NCBI RefSeq assembly: GCF_003853645.1
Contig: NZ_QTPO01000027.1
Location: 1-64,000, forward strand
Origin: Burkholderia sp. Bp9143
Lineage (GTDB): Bacteria; Pseudomonadota; Gammaproteobacteria; Burkholderiales; Burkholderiaceae
Direction: 5' to 3'
Length of the DNA: 64,000 bases
Under the pieces are notes generated by a model. It was not told the DNA's origin. It did not search any database and saw only the letters and a program-made list of their open reading frames with translations. A program made the position numbers and the translations under genes. Below, piece after piece: positions 15,605 to 24,670 of this stretch; within the stretch, counting starts at the first letter, position 1, and each line of letters opens with the position of its first letter.

Positions 15605-16897
15605 ATGCAATCTGCCGTCGTCGGCGCGGTGCGCGCGGCCGCCAGCCGCTACCGCTGGACCGTTTGTGCGCTGCTGTTCTTCGCGACCGTCATCAACTAC
15701 ATGGATCGACAGATCCTCGGCCTGCTCGCGCCGATGCTCCAGCACGACATCGGCTGGAGCCAGGTGCAGTACGGCCGCATCGTGATGGCGTTTTCCGCGT
15801 TCTATGCGATCGGCCTGCTCGGCTTCGGGCGCATCGTCGACTGGCTCGGCACGCGCATCTCGTATGCGGTCGCGATGCTGGTGTGGAGCATCGCGGCGAT
15901 GCTGCATGCGGCGGTCGGCTCCGTGATGGGCTTCGCGGCGGTGCGCGCGCTGCTCGGGATCGGCGAGGGCGGCAACTTCCCGGCCGCGATCAAGACGACG
16001 GCCGAATGGTTTCCGCGCCGCGAACGCGCGCTCGCCACCGGCATCTTCAACTCGGGCGCGAACATCGGCGCGGTGTTCGCACCGGCGATCATCCCGGCGA
16101 TCGCGGTGGCCTACGGGTGGCGTTCGGCGTTCGTGATCGTCGGCGCGATCGGCATTGTGTGGCTCGTGGTGTGGCTGGTGCTCTATCGCCCGGCCGACAC
16201 GCGTGCGCTCGCCGCGGAATACGACGAGCCGCGCGACGAAGCCGAAGCGCTCGACGCGGCGAACGCGGACGCCGGTGCGCCGCGCTGGGGCGAACTGATC
16301 CGCAAGCGCGAGACGTGGGCGTTCCTGATCGGCAAGTTCCTGACCGACCCGGTGTGGTGGTTCTACCTGTTCTGGCTGCCGAAGTGGCTCAACGAGTCGC
16401 GCGGGATGGACATGCAGCATATCGGTCTGCCGCTCGTGTGCATCTATGCGCTGACGACGGTCGGCAGCATCGGCGGCGGCTGGCTGTCGTCGGCGCTGCT
16501 GCGCGCGGGCTGGAGCGTGAACGGCGCGCGCAAGACGGCGATGCTGATCTGCGCGTGCTGCGTGCTGCCGATCGCGTTCGTGTCGCAGGTGCAGAACCTG
16601 TGGATCGCGGTGCTGATCGTCGGCCTCGCCGCGGCCGCGCACCAGGGCTGGTCGGCGAACCTGTTCACGACGGCGTCCGACCTGTTCCCGCGCCGCGCGG
16701 TCGCGTCGGTGGTCGGCATCGGCGGGATGGCCGGTTCGATCGGCGGCGTGCTGTTCTCGGAAGTGATCGGCCAGGTGCTGCAACGCACGGGCCACTACTG
16801 GGTGCTGTTCGCGATCGGCGCGCTGGCCTACCTGGTCGCGCTGGCGGTCATGCACATGCTCACGCCGAAGATGAAGCCCGCGAAGCTCGACGCGTGA
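15605..16897 (+). CDS. exuT: MFS hexuronate transporter
   Basis: The 430-residue protein has twelve predicted membrane segments. Its markers of the anion:cation symporter branch of MFS are FATVINYMDRQILGLLAPML near the start, GEGGNFPAAIKTTAEWFP in the fourth helix region and FYLFWLPKWLNESRGM in the second half. Members import galacturonate or glucuronate with protons. A LacI regulator and a uronate dehydrogenase follow directly, and the same operator precedes both this gene and the dehydrogenase. Substrate is inferred from this context. A strong terminator follows at 16916-16943. Confidence 0.85.
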   Translation: MQSAVVGAVRAAASRYRWTVCALLFFATVINYMDRQILGLLAPMLQHDIGWSQVQYGRIVMAFSAFYAIGLLGFGRIVDWLGTRISYAVAMLVWSIAAMLHAAVGSVMGFAAVRALLGIGEGGNFPAAIKTTAEWFPRRERALATGIFNSGANIGAVFAPAIIPAIAVAYGWRSAFVIVGAIGIVWLVVWLVLYRPADTRALAAEYDEPRDEAEALDAANADAGAPRWGELIRKRETWAFLIGKFLTDPVWWFYLFWLPKWLNESRGMDMQHIGLPLVCIYALTTVGSIGGGWLSSALLRAGWSVNGARKTAMLICACCVLPIAFVSQVQNLWIAVLIVGLAAAAHQGWSANLFTTASDLFPRRAVASVVGIGGMAGSIGGVLFSEVIGQVLQRTGHYWVLFAIGALAYLVALAVMHMLTPKMKPAKLDA

Positions 16898-16915
16898 TCG
16901 CGTGCCGGCAAACGA

Positions 16916-16943
16916 ACGCGCCGCCCGGAGGCGGCGCGTTTTT
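16916..16943 (+). terminator. intrinsic terminator after exuT
   Basis: ACGCGCCGCC pairs with GGCGGCGCGT around CGGA and is followed by five T residues. It separates the transporter from the convergent LacI gene. Confidence 0.85.
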
Positions 16944-16996
16944 ATTTGCGATGTGCAGAAGCGAAGAGGCGGTCGGTGGCGGACGCGGCGCGCGCT

Positions 16997-17989
16997 TCAA
17001 CCCACCGCGGCGGTCGACGCACGCATGATGAGGCGCGGCTCGAACGTCGAATAGCTCGCGTCGGTGCGCCCGGCGAGCGCGTCGATCAGCTTCTGCATCG
17101 CGAGCTCGCCCATGTTCTCGCTCTGGATGTCGACGGTGGTCAGCGCGGGCGCCGCGTATTCGCCGTACGGCACGTTGTCGATGCCGGCGATGGACACGTC
17201 CTGCGGCAGCCGGAACCCAAGCGACGCGGCTTCCTTCATGAAGCCGAGCGCGATCAGGTCGTTGTAGCAGATCACGGCCTGCGGACGCTGCGGCCCGAGC
17301 ATCACGCGCGAGCACGCGCGCTCGCCGGCGTCGGCGGTCGGCGCATGCGCGTCGTGCACGTCGAGCGTGAGCCCCGCTTCGGCGAGGCAGTCGCGCGCGC
17401 CCTGGATCCGTTCGTCGTTCACGCGCGCCGCTCCGAAGCCGAGGTACGCGATGCGTGTATGGCCGAGGTTGAGCAGGTGACGCGCGAGCATGTAGGTGGC
17501 GAGCCGGTTGTCGATGCCGACGCTCGGGATCGGCAGGCCGGGGCTGCGCCGCAGCAGCACGAGCGGCTTGTGCAGGTCGAGCATCCAGCCGGCTTCCTCG
17601 TCGGGCATCCGCGTGCTGACGATCAGCCCGTCGACGCGCTGCGCGAGCGCCTCGATCAGCGAGCGTTCGCGCGCCTGGTTCTCTTCGGTATCGACGAGCA
17701 GCAACGTGTAGTCGTGCTGGAGCGCGACGCGGTTCGCGCCTTTGACGACGTTGGTGAAGTACGGGTTGCTGATGTCGAGGATCACGAGGCCGATGGTGCG
17801 CGTGCGCCCGGTGATCATCGAGCGCGCGAGCGGGTTCGAACGGTAGCCGAGCCGCTCGATCGCTTCCTTGAGCCGCGCTTCGACGGTCGGCGAAAAGCGC
17901 TGCGTGCCGTTCACGTACTTGGATACCGTCGCGACCGACACGCCGGCTTCCGCCGCCACGTCGCGGATCGTCGGGGAAACTTTTTTCAT
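16997..17989 (-). CDS. LacI-family repressor of the hexuronate locus
   Basis: The start at 17989 (MKKVSPTIRDVAAEAGVSVA) gives 330 residues with the LacI helix-turn-helix (TIRDVAAEAGVSVATVSKYV), hinge (NPLARSMITGRTRTIGLV) and a periplasmic-binding-like effector domain. The longer frame upstream is noncoding. The three AACGTTTTC-type sites at the transporter, at its own start and at the dehydrogenase gene fit one local regulon. By analogy with UxuR/ExuR-type control a hexuronate or its lactone would release it. The inducer is inferred. Confidence 0.88.
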   Translation of the reverse strand: MKKVSPTIRDVAAEAGVSVATVSKYVNGTQRFSPTVEARLKEAIERLGYRSNPLARSMITGRTRTIGLVILDISNPYFTNVVKGANRVALQHDYTLLLVDTEENQARERSLIEALAQRVDGLIVSTRMPDEEAGWMLDLHKPLVLLRRSPGLPIPSVGIDNRLATYMLARHLLNLGHTRIAYLGFGAARVNDERIQGARDCLAEAGLTLDVHDAHAPTADAGERACSRVMLGPQRPQAVICYNDLIALGFMKEAASLGFRLPQDVSIAGIDNVPYGEYAAPALTTVDIQSENMGELAMQKLIDALAGRTDASYSTFEPRLIMRASTAAVG

Positions 17990-17995
17990 CCGAAG

Positions 17996-18144
17996 GGTAA
18001 CGTTTTCGTTCGATTGCAACGGATTGTGGCAGAAAAAGCCGGCGTCCGGCCACCGGCCGATATCGGGAAAGTGCGGATGGCTGCGAACGGGCTCAGCCAT
18101 TGACGTTCGGCTTTTGTCCCGCGTATAGTTGGAAAACGTTTTCC
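17996..18144. promoter_or_regulatory. two LacI-family operators, lacI-udh intergenic region
   Basis: The perfect palindrome GGAAAACGTTTTCC is at 18131-18144, upstream of the uronate dehydrogenase gene. A weaker match, GGTAACGTTTTCG (17996-18008), sits just ahead of the LacI gene, where it would give autoregulation. Confidence 0.75.
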
Positions 18145-18222
18145 GATTTGGGCCGATTGCAACCGATTCCGCCGGTTTCGGGCAGCGTCCAGGACACCTC
18201 AGAACCGATTCAAGGAGATTCG

Positions 18223-19059
18223 ATGAACGCCACATCCACCGGCGCACGCAAGCCGTTCGGGCGCCTGCTGCTGACCGGCGCGGCCGGCAACCTCGGCCGT
18301 CAGGTGCGCGGCGCGCTGGCGAACTGGGCCGACGTCGTGCGCGTGAGCGACATCGCCGCGCTGGGCGACGCAGCCCCGCACGAAGAAACCCGGGTCGTCG
18401 ACCTGGCCGACCGGCCGGCGGTGATGGAACTCGTCGACGGCGTCGACGCGATCGTCCACCTCGGCGGCATTTCGGTCGACGCGCCGTTCGACGATCTCGT
18501 CGATGCGAACATCACCGGCACGTACAACCTGTACGAAGCCGCGCGCAAGCATGGCGTGAAGCGCGTCGTGTTCGCGAGCTCGAACCATGCGATCGGTTTC
18601 CATCCGGTCACGGAAGTGCTCGATGCCGATTCGCCGCAGCGTCCGGACAGTCTCTATGGCGTGACGAAGTGCTTTGGCGAGTCGCTGTCGCGCTACTACT
18701 TCGACCGCTTCGGGATCGAGACGGTGTGCCTGCGGATCGGTTCGTCGTTCGAGGCGCCGAAGAACCCGCGCATGCTCGTGACGTTCCTCAGCTATCGCGA
18801 CTTCATCGAGCTCGTGCGCTGCTCGCTGCTGACGAACCGCGTCGGGCACGCGATCGTCTACGGCGTGTCGGACAATCCGGTGAAGTGGTGGGACAACACG
18901 AAGGCCGGCTTCCTCGGCTTCCGGCCGCAGGACAGTTCCGAGCAGTTCGCGGGGCTGTTCCCGCTGGCGGCGCCGACCGCCGAGTACGACGATCCGGCGC
19001 AACGCTACCAGGGCGGCGGTTTCGTCGTCGGCGAGCCGATGGAGCGCAACGCGAAGTAG
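18223..19059 (+). CDS. udh: uronate dehydrogenase (NAD-dependent)
   Basis: This 278-residue short-chain dehydrogenase oxidises galacturonate or glucuronate to the aldaric acid lactone, the first step of the oxidative uronate route. It has the NAD loop LLTGAAGNLGRQV near residue 18, the SSNHAIGFHP segment and the catalytic YGVTK motif in DSLYGVTKCFGE. An AAGGAG ribosome site precedes the ATG at 18223. Length and the late motif NPVKWWDNTKAGFLGFRP fit Udh of Pseudomonas and Agrobacterium. It lies divergent from the LacI gene and shares its operator type with exuT. Confidence 0.92.
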   Translation: MNATSTGARKPFGRLLLTGAAGNLGRQVRGALANWADVVRVSDIAALGDAAPHEETRVVDLADRPAVMELVDGVDAIVHLGGISVDAPFDDLVDANITGTYNLYEAARKHGVKRVVFASSNHAIGFHPVTEVLDADSPQRPDSLYGVTKCFGESLSRYYFDRFGIETVCLRIGSSFEAPKNPRMLVTFLSYRDFIELVRCSLLTNRVGHAIVYGVSDNPVKWWDNTKAGFLGFRPQDSSEQFAGLFPLAAPTAEYDDPAQRYQGGGFVVGEPMERNAK

Positions 19060-19086
19060 CGTCGTACGCGTCGCCGGCGTAGCGGA

Positions 19087-19407
19087 TCAGCGCAGGATGT
19101 CCGTCGCCTTGTGCGACTTGTCCACGCCGTCGATCAGGATCAACGGGCCGCTCGCGTGCCGCGCGCGCAGCGGCTGGATCTGCCGGTACGCATCCGATTC
19201 ATACCACGCGCGCGCCGTATCGAGATCGGGAAACGCGATCGCGATCAGGTCGCCGCGCCACACGCCTTCGCGCACGTCGGGCCGCGCGCCGTGAATGACG
19301 AAATAACCGTCGAACGGTGTGAGCGTGCCGTCGATGCGTTCGAGGTATTCGAGGATGTCGTCGCACATTTCAACGTCGTGCAGGTGGGCGATGGCGTAGG
19401 CGGTCAT
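19087..19407 (-). CDS. DUF1330 domain protein
   Basis: The 106-residue product starts at 19407 (MTAYAIAHLHDV) and shows the DUF1330 pattern: TPFDGYFVIHGARPDVREG followed by AIAFPDLDTARAWYESDAYR. These are small ferredoxin-like dimeric alpha-beta barrel proteins of unknown function. It is convergent with udh and follows a MerR gene on the same strand. I see no link to either pathway. Confidence 0.85.
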   Translation of the reverse strand: MTAYAIAHLHDVEMCDDILEYLERIDGTLTPFDGYFVIHGARPDVREGVWRGDLIAIAFPDLDTARAWYESDAYRQIQPLRARHASGPLILIDGVDKSHKATDILR

Positions 19408-19538
19408 GGCGGGCTCCGTGGCGTCGATGCGATGCGTCGATCGGTGAAGCCATGATCGGCGCGCGGGCGGGGCACGTCGATTACCTGCGACGTAAGCAAA
19501 TCCATGTGGCCGTGCACGATGCGGGCCGCGCCGCGCGT

Positions 19539-20009
19539 TCACGCGCGCTTGCGCACCACCGGCCGCGGGTGCGGCACCGATGCAGGCGCCGATACCGCCT
19601 CGGCCTCTTCCTTGCACAGCTTGTCGAGCATGCGTTGCGCGGCGCTCGCGCAGTCCTCGCCGGCGGGCTTGTTCGCGATCTCGTCGATCAGCGCCTGCAG
19701 GTTGCGCCGATTCTGCGCGAGCCGCTGTTCGAGCAGCGCGATTTCATCGACCTTGTGCCGCAGCGTTTGCAGCAGCTCGTCGCGCGGCCACGCGCCAAGA
19801 TCGGGCGGCAGCACCGCGCGGATCTCGTCCAGCGCGAAACCCGCGCGTTGCGCGCGGTCGATGATCGCGAGCCGCGTCAGCGCTTCAGGCCCGTATTCCC
19901 GATAGCCGTTCGCTTGCCGGCGCGCCGGTTCGAGCAGGCCGCTCGCTTCGTAGAACCGGATACGCGACGCCGCGATGCCGCTCTTGCGCGCCAGTTCGCC
20001 GATCTTCAT
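19539..20009 (-). CDS. MerR-family regulator
   Basis: The 156-residue protein opens with MKIGELARKSGIAASRIRFY, the MerR helix-turn-helix and wing, followed by the long dimerisation coil (RHKVDEIALLEQRLAQNRRN). Two Cys residues occur near the C-terminal third (EDCASAAQRM and KLCKEE), so metal or redox sensing is possible but not shown. The divergent gene encodes an OYE-type reductase and the space between them carries a MerR-style promoter. A basic tail (RPVVRKRA) ends the protein. Confidence 0.92.
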   Translation of the reverse strand: MKIGELARKSGIAASRIRFYEASGLLEPARRQANGYREYGPEALTRLAIIDRAQRAGFALDEIRAVLPPDLGAWPRDELLQTLRHKVDEIALLEQRLAQNRRNLQALIDEIANKPAGEDCASAAQRMLDKLCKEEAEAVSAPASVPHPRPVVRKRA

Positions 20010-20027
20010 GGTGTGCTCCAGGGGGGC

Positions 20028-20058
20028 TTGACCTTGAAGTTGACTTTAAAGTTATGGT
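20028..20058 (+). promoter_or_regulatory. MerR-type promoter with 19-bp spacer
   Basis: The -35 box TTGACC (20028-20033) and -10-like TATGGT (20053-20058) are separated by 19 bp. An imperfect palindrome, ACCTTGAAGTTGACTTTAAAGT, overlaps the spacer. The overlong spacer with a palindrome is the standard MerR arrangement. It would drive the oxidoreductase gene. Confidence 0.75.
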
Positions 20059-20085
20059 TGGGCCTCGTCAATCGAGGATGTCACC

Positions 20086-21321
20086 ATGAACCTGTTTGCC
20101 CCCCTCACGCTGCCCAATGGCGCGGTGATCCCGAACCGGCTCGCCAAGGCCGCGATGGAAGAGAACATGGCTGATGCGGATCACGCGCCGTCCGATGCGT
20201 TGGTGCGCCTGTACCAGGCATGGGCCGACGGCCGGGCCGGCCTGATCCTGACCGGCAACGTGATGGTGGACGGCCGCGCGATGACGGGGCCGAACGGCGT
20301 CGTGCTCGACAGCGACGCGCATCTCGACCGCTTCCGGCGGTGGGCGCGGGTCGCGCGCTCCGGCGGCGCGCACGTGTGGATGCAGATCAACCATCCGGGG
20401 CGCCAGATGCAGGCGGCGCTCGGCCAGACGACGCTCGCGCCGTCGGCCGTGCCGCTCGCGCTCGGCGCGCTGTCGAAGCAGTTTCCAGTGCCGAAGGAGA
20501 TGACGGAAGCCGACATCGCCGACGTGCGGCAGCGCTTCGTGCGCGCCGCGCGGCTCGCCGAGCAAGCCGGCTTCACCGGCGTGCAGATCCACGCGGCGCA
20601 CGGTTACCTGCTGAGCCAGTTCCTGTCGCCGCTGACGAACCGCCGGCAGGATGCGTGGGGCGGCAGCATCGAGCACCGCGCGCGCCTCCTGCTCGACATC
20701 GTGCGGGCGGTGCGCGCGACCGTGTCGCCCGCGTTCGTCGTGTCGGTCAAGCTGAACTCGGCCGATTTCCAGCGCGGCGGCTTCAGCGCGGACGATGCGA
20801 AGCGCGTCGTCGAATTGCTGAATCCGCTCGGCGTCGATCTGGTTGAACTGTCGGGCGGCAGCTATGAAGTACCGGCGATGCAGGGCGAGGCGCGCGACGG
20901 ACGCACGCTGGCCCGTGAAGCGTATTTCCTCGAATTCGCGCGGGACATCACCGCCATCGCGGCCATGCCGCTGATGGTCACGGGCGGGATCCGGCGCCGC
21001 GCGGTGGCCGAGCAGGTGGTTGCCAGCGGCGTGGCGATGGTCGGCATCGCGACCGCGCTGTCGATCGATCCGAACCTGCCGCGCGACTGGCAGGCCGGCA
21101 AGGACAGCGCGCCGGCGCTGCAGCCGATCCGGTGGAAGAACAAGGCGCTGGGCGCGCTGGCGAACATGGCCGTCGTGAAGTTCCAGCTCGCGCGGTTGAG
21201 CGTCGGGCGGCGCACGCATCCGGGCGTGTCGCCGCTGCGCGCGCTGGTGTCGCAGCAACTCGCCGCGCAGTGCCAGACGCGGCGTTACCGCAAGTGGATG
21301 GCGGGGCGGGCGGCGCGCTAG
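20086..21321 (+). CDS. NADH:flavin oxidoreductase, old yellow enzyme family
   Basis: The 411-residue FMN enzyme has the OYE barrel landmarks: MNLFAPLTLPNGAVIPNRLA at the start, MQINHPGRQM, then GVQIHAAHGYLLSQFLSPLT with the substrate-binding His pair and NRRQDAWGGS. VTGGIRRRAVAEQVVASG forms the phosphate site. Such enzymes reduce activated C=C bonds with NAD(P)H. It has no C-terminal FeS/NADH domains, so it is the short class. A MerR-type promoter precedes it, so electrophile- or oxidant-responsive expression is likely. The physiological substrate is unknown. Confidence 0.9.
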   Translation: MNLFAPLTLPNGAVIPNRLAKAAMEENMADADHAPSDALVRLYQAWADGRAGLILTGNVMVDGRAMTGPNGVVLDSDAHLDRFRRWARVARSGGAHVWMQINHPGRQMQAALGQTTLAPSAVPLALGALSKQFPVPKEMTEADIADVRQRFVRAARLAEQAGFTGVQIHAAHGYLLSQFLSPLTNRRQDAWGGSIEHRARLLLDIVRAVRATVSPAFVVSVKLNSADFQRGGFSADDAKRVVELLNPLGVDLVELSGGSYEVPAMQGEARDGRTLAREAYFLEFARDITAIAAMPLMVTGGIRRRAVAEQVVASGVAMVGIATALSIDPNLPRDWQAGKDSAPALQPIRWKNKALGALANMAVVKFQLARLSVGRRTHPGVSPLRALVSQQLAAQCQTRRYRKWMAGRAAR

Positions 21322-21375
21322 CCGCGAACGCCGCGAACGCCGCGAAGGCGGTGCAGCGGGCTGCCCGATGCCCGC

Positions 21376-21699
21376 TCACACCGGATACGCATCGTCGACC
21401 TTCAGGTTCGCGAGCCGGAACAGCGTGCGCAGCGTCTGCGGGTGAATGTCGCGGCGTGCGGCGAGCGACGTCAGCATGAAGTCGAGGACCTTCGCGTAGC
21501 GCAGCAGCACGAGGCAGCGCGCGAGATCCGCGTTGCCGCCGCGCATGCCTTCGGCGAAGTGGACCATCTGGGTCGACAGCGAGCGCGCCATCTCGAGTTC
21601 CATCTGCTGTTTTTCGGTCCATTCGAGCTGCGGCTGTTCGAGCAGTTTCGCGAGAAAGAGCTGGAACGACGTATCGGACGAGTTGGGCAGCGCATCCAT
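21376..21699 (-). CDS. hypothetical helical protein
   Basis: I do not recognise this 107-residue protein. It is strongly helical, with heptad-like segments such as WTEKQQMELEMARSLSTQMV and LARCLVLLRYAKVLDFMLTS, and has no signal peptide or membrane segment. A plausible ATG lies at 21699. It is convergent with the OYE gene and separated from lysE by 612 bp. The composition is typical of the host, which argues against a spurious frame. Confidence 0.6.
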   Translation of the reverse strand: MDALPNSSDTSFQLFLAKLLEQPQLEWTEKQQMELEMARSLSTQMVHFAEGMRGGNADLARCLVLLRYAKVLDFMLTSLAARRDIHPQTLRTLFRLANLKVDDAYPV

Positions 21700-22311
21700 G
21701 ATGAGCCTCGTTGCGTGCGTGGATCGTTCGGGCGTATCCGGTGAACGGATCGCGATCCGGGTTCATGTTCGCGCCGATCGGCGGCACGGCTGTCGCTGCA
21801 ATGCGAATGCAGGTTCCGTACCAGCGCGGCTAGCCGATTGTCGAGCCATGTCGACGCGGGGCGCGGCAGCAGCCATCGCGTCCCGCCGATACTGGCTCGC
21901 ACGGAAAATCGACGAGGGTGTCGATACGCCGCGCGCGATCGCGGTCGGCCGCGCGGCAGGGTCCGGACAGACGAAATGCTTCAGCGATGTAACGTAACGT
22001 CGGGTTAAAACCAACAGCGTGATTCGGTCGACGAATCGGCGGCGTGCCGCGGCGCATGTGCGACGGCGGCGCCCCACGGCCTCGGGCCGGTTGCGTGCGG
22101 CGCGCCGCGACGATGCCCGCCGCATGATGGAAGCGCGCGGCGCAGGCGCCGGATGTTTCATATCCGAGACGTTTTTTTCGCGGCCCGCCGGATGCATGCG
22201 CAACCTGCGTCACGCGCCACCCAACTGGCCCAGCGAATAACCGGACAACTGTCCATGGGCAGCGGCGCCGTGTTTGCGAACAATCACCGCATCATCCCCG
22301 CGAGGTTCGAC
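21700..22311. other. 612 bp without a recognised gene
   Basis: Frames on both strands overlap without ribosome sites or recognisable domains. The promoters of the hypothetical gene and of lysE should be here, but I see no clear box. Confidence 0.45.
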
Positions 22312-22944
22312 ATGAGCATCCATGCCTTTTTCTCGGCCAACCTGCTGCTGGCCTACACGGCTTATTTCGTCGGCACGGCCAGCCCCGGTCCGAGCAACCT
22401 CGCGATCATGTCGGTCGCGGCGAACCATGGCCGCAAGGCGGCGCTCGCGTTCGCGCTCGGCGTCATCTCGGGCTCGATGTTCTGGGCGACGGTGGCCGCG
22501 CTCGGCGTATCGGCCGCGCTGCTCGCATGGTCGAAGCTGCTGGTCGCGATCAAGCTGTTCGGCGGCGTGTACCTGCTGTGGCTCGCGTTCAAGTCGGGCC
22601 GCACCGCGTGGTCGGCCAAGGCGGCCGCCACGCTGAAGGCGGCGCCCGATCAGACGCTGTCGCGCGTCTACGCGCGCGGCGCGATGCTGCACCTGACGAA
22701 TCCGAAAGCCATCCTGGTGTGGGTGTCGATCGTCGCGCTGTCGTCGAACGGCGCGGGCGCGTCGCACGGCGCCGTCGTGCCGGGCTGCATCGCGATCGGA
22801 TGCCTGGTGTTCGGCGGCTATGCGCTGGTGTTCTCGACGGACGGCGCACGCCGGCTGTACGTGCGCGGCCGGCGCGCGATGGAAGCGTGTCTCGCGGTGG
22901 TGTTCGGCGTGGCGGGGATCCGGTTGCTCGCGTCGAACGTTTGA
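22312..22944 (+). CDS. LysE/RhtB-family amino acid exporter
   Basis: The 210-residue protein has five to six membrane helices and the family opening LLLAYTAYFVGTASPGPSNL, where the PGP motif is diagnostic. GVISGSMFWATVAALGV and the central FGGVYLLWLAFKS follow. Such proteins export amino acids or related metabolites in exchange for protons. A GAGG sequence lies upstream of the chosen ATG. A stop-free extension upstream is possible but has no membrane or signal features. Substrate unknown. Confidence 0.9.
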   Translation: MSIHAFFSANLLLAYTAYFVGTASPGPSNLAIMSVAANHGRKAALAFALGVISGSMFWATVAALGVSAALLAWSKLLVAIKLFGGVYLLWLAFKSGRTAWSAKAAATLKAAPDQTLSRVYARGAMLHLTNPKAILVWVSIVALSSNGAGASHGAVVPGCIAIGCLVFGGYALVFSTDGARRLYVRGRRAMEACLAVVFGVAGIRLLASNV

Positions 22945-22979
22945 ACGTATCGCGCGCACTCGTCACGCGTATCAACCAG

Positions 22980-23009
22980 CAAGCCGCCGCGCGATCGCGC
23001 GGCGGCTTG
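22980..23009. terminator. long GC-rich hairpin between convergent lysE and gapN-like genes
   Basis: CAAGCCGCCGCGCG and CGCGCGGCGGCTTG form a near-perfect palindrome of 30 bp between two convergent genes. No long T run follows on either strand, so it may act as a weak bidirectional terminator. Confidence 0.6.
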
Positions 23010-23041
23010 TTCATCGCATCGCACGCACTCGCTTCAGCGCT

Positions 23042-24670
23042 TCAGAAAATGAAGCCCGTGTTGATGAACTTCGAGTAGTGATCCGACACGATCGAATCGA
23101 GCAGTTGCTTGCTGCCGTCGGTCTGCTTCGCCGCGACCATCGAGCGGATCGAGAACGCGCGCAGCGCGTCGGTCACCGACAGCGTGCCTTCCGCCGAATC
23201 CTTGCGCCCGGCGAACGGGAACACGTCCGGCCCGCGCTGGCACTGGCAGTTGATGTTCACGCGGCACACCTGGTTCACGAGCGGATCGACGAGCGCACCG
23301 ATCTGCGCCGGATCGGAACCGAAGATGCTGACCTGCTGGCCGTGCTCCGACGTCGTCACGTAGTCGAGCGCGGTTTCCACGTCGTCGAACGGCGCGACCG
23401 GAATGATCGGCCCGAACTGCTCCTCGCGATACAGCTTCATGCCTTCGGACACCGGATACACGACGGCCGGATAGAACAGCGTCTTGCTGAACTCGCCGCC
23501 CGAGTGGTTGACGACCTGCGCGCCCCTGGCCTTCGCGTCGTCGATCGCGTCGGTCATGTACGCGGTGCGATGCATGCCCGGCAGCGGCGTGATGCTGACG
23601 CCTTTCTCCCACGGCATGCCGATCTTCAGCTGTTCGAGCGCGGCGGTGAAGCGCTTCAGGAATTCGTCGACGATCGAGCGATGCACGAGCAGCATCTTCA
23701 GCGCGGTACAGCGCTGCCCGTTGAACGACAGCGCGCCGAGCAGGCACTCCTTCACGGTGAGGTCGAGATCGGCGTCGGGCAGCACGATCGCCGCGTTCTT
23801 CGCGTCGAGGCCGAGGATCGCGCGCAGCCGGTGCGACTTCGGATGCTGCTTCTTCAGGTGATCGGCGACCTTGCTCGAGCCGATCAGCGCGAGCACGTTG
23901 ATCTTGCCCGACGCGAGCATGTGCGGCACGACCACCGCGCCCGGCGCGTAGATCGTGTTGATCACGCCCTTCGGGAACGCGTCGCGGAACGCCTCGAGCA
24001 GCGGTTCGAACAGCAGCGTGCCGTACTGCGGCGGCTTGAACACCACGGTGTTGCCCATCAGCAGCGCGGGGATCAGCGTCGCGAAGGTTTCGTTCAGCGG
24101 ATAGTTGTACGGCCCCATGCACAGCACGACGCCGAGCGGCGTGCGGCGGATCTGCCCGATCGTGCCTTCCGCGATCACGAAGCGCGAGTTCGCGTTGTCG
24201 AGCTCCTTCAGCGCGTCGATCGTCTGCGTCATGTACGTGACGGTGCGGTCGAACTCCTTCTGCGAATCGGCGAGGCTCTTGCCGATCTCCCACATGATCA
24301 GGTTCACGACCAGCTCGCGCTGCGCGACCATCCGCTTGATGAAGTCCTGCATGCACGCGATGCGCTGCTCCACCTTCATCGTCGGCCACTCGCCGCGGCC
24401 CGAATCGTACGCGCGCACCGCGGCGTCGAGCGCCGCATCGCTTTCCGTCTCGCCCATCACCGGATAGCTGCCGATCTCCATCTGCGCGACGCTGCCGTCC
24501 GGCTGGCGCACGCACACCGGCGACAGCACGGTCTTGGTCGTGCCGTCCCACGGGCGCAGCTCGCCGTCGACCAGCGACACGCGCTGGTGGATCGGTGCGG
24601 CGAGCCGGAACTCGGCGGGGATGTCTTGATAGGCGGGAAACAGCTGCTGCAGGGAAGCGGAATCGGGCAT
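23042..24670 (-). CDS. NADP-dependent glyceraldehyde-3-phosphate dehydrogenase (GapN-like)
   Basis: The 542-residue protein starts at 24670 (MPDSASLQQLFPAY). It is an aldehyde dehydrogenase with MGPYNYPLNETFATLIPALL and GNTVVFKPPQYG (cofactor side), LIGSSKVAD, LDAKNAAIVLPDADLD and the active-site cysteine in LSFNGQRCTALKML. The Asn in PYNYPLNE and the QRC active site are those of the non-phosphorylating GapN branch. It would oxidise glyceraldehyde-3-phosphate straight to 3-phosphoglycerate and produce NADPH. The long upstream extension of the frame lacks support. The gene stands alone, convergent with lysE. Exact substrate should be treated as probable. Confidence 0.8.
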   Translation of the reverse strand: MPDSASLQQLFPAYQDIPAEFRLAAPIHQRVSLVDGELRPWDGTTKTVLSPVCVRQPDGSVAQMEIGSYPVMGETESDAALDAAVRAYDSGRGEWPTMKVEQRIACMQDFIKRMVAQRELVVNLIMWEIGKSLADSQKEFDRTVTYMTQTIDALKELDNANSRFVIAEGTIGQIRRTPLGVVLCMGPYNYPLNETFATLIPALLMGNTVVFKPPQYGTLLFEPLLEAFRDAFPKGVINTIYAPGAVVVPHMLASGKINVLALIGSSKVADHLKKQHPKSHRLRAILGLDAKNAAIVLPDADLDLTVKECLLGALSFNGQRCTALKMLLVHRSIVDEFLKRFTAALEQLKIGMPWEKGVSITPLPGMHRTAYMTDAIDDAKARGAQVVNHSGGEFSKTLFYPAVVYPVSEGMKLYREEQFGPIIPVAPFDDVETALDYVTTSEHGQQVSIFGSDPAQIGALVDPLVNQVCRVNINCQCQRGPDVFPFAGRKDSAEGTLSVTDALRAFSIRSMVAAKQTDGSKQLLDSIVSDHYSKFINTGFIF

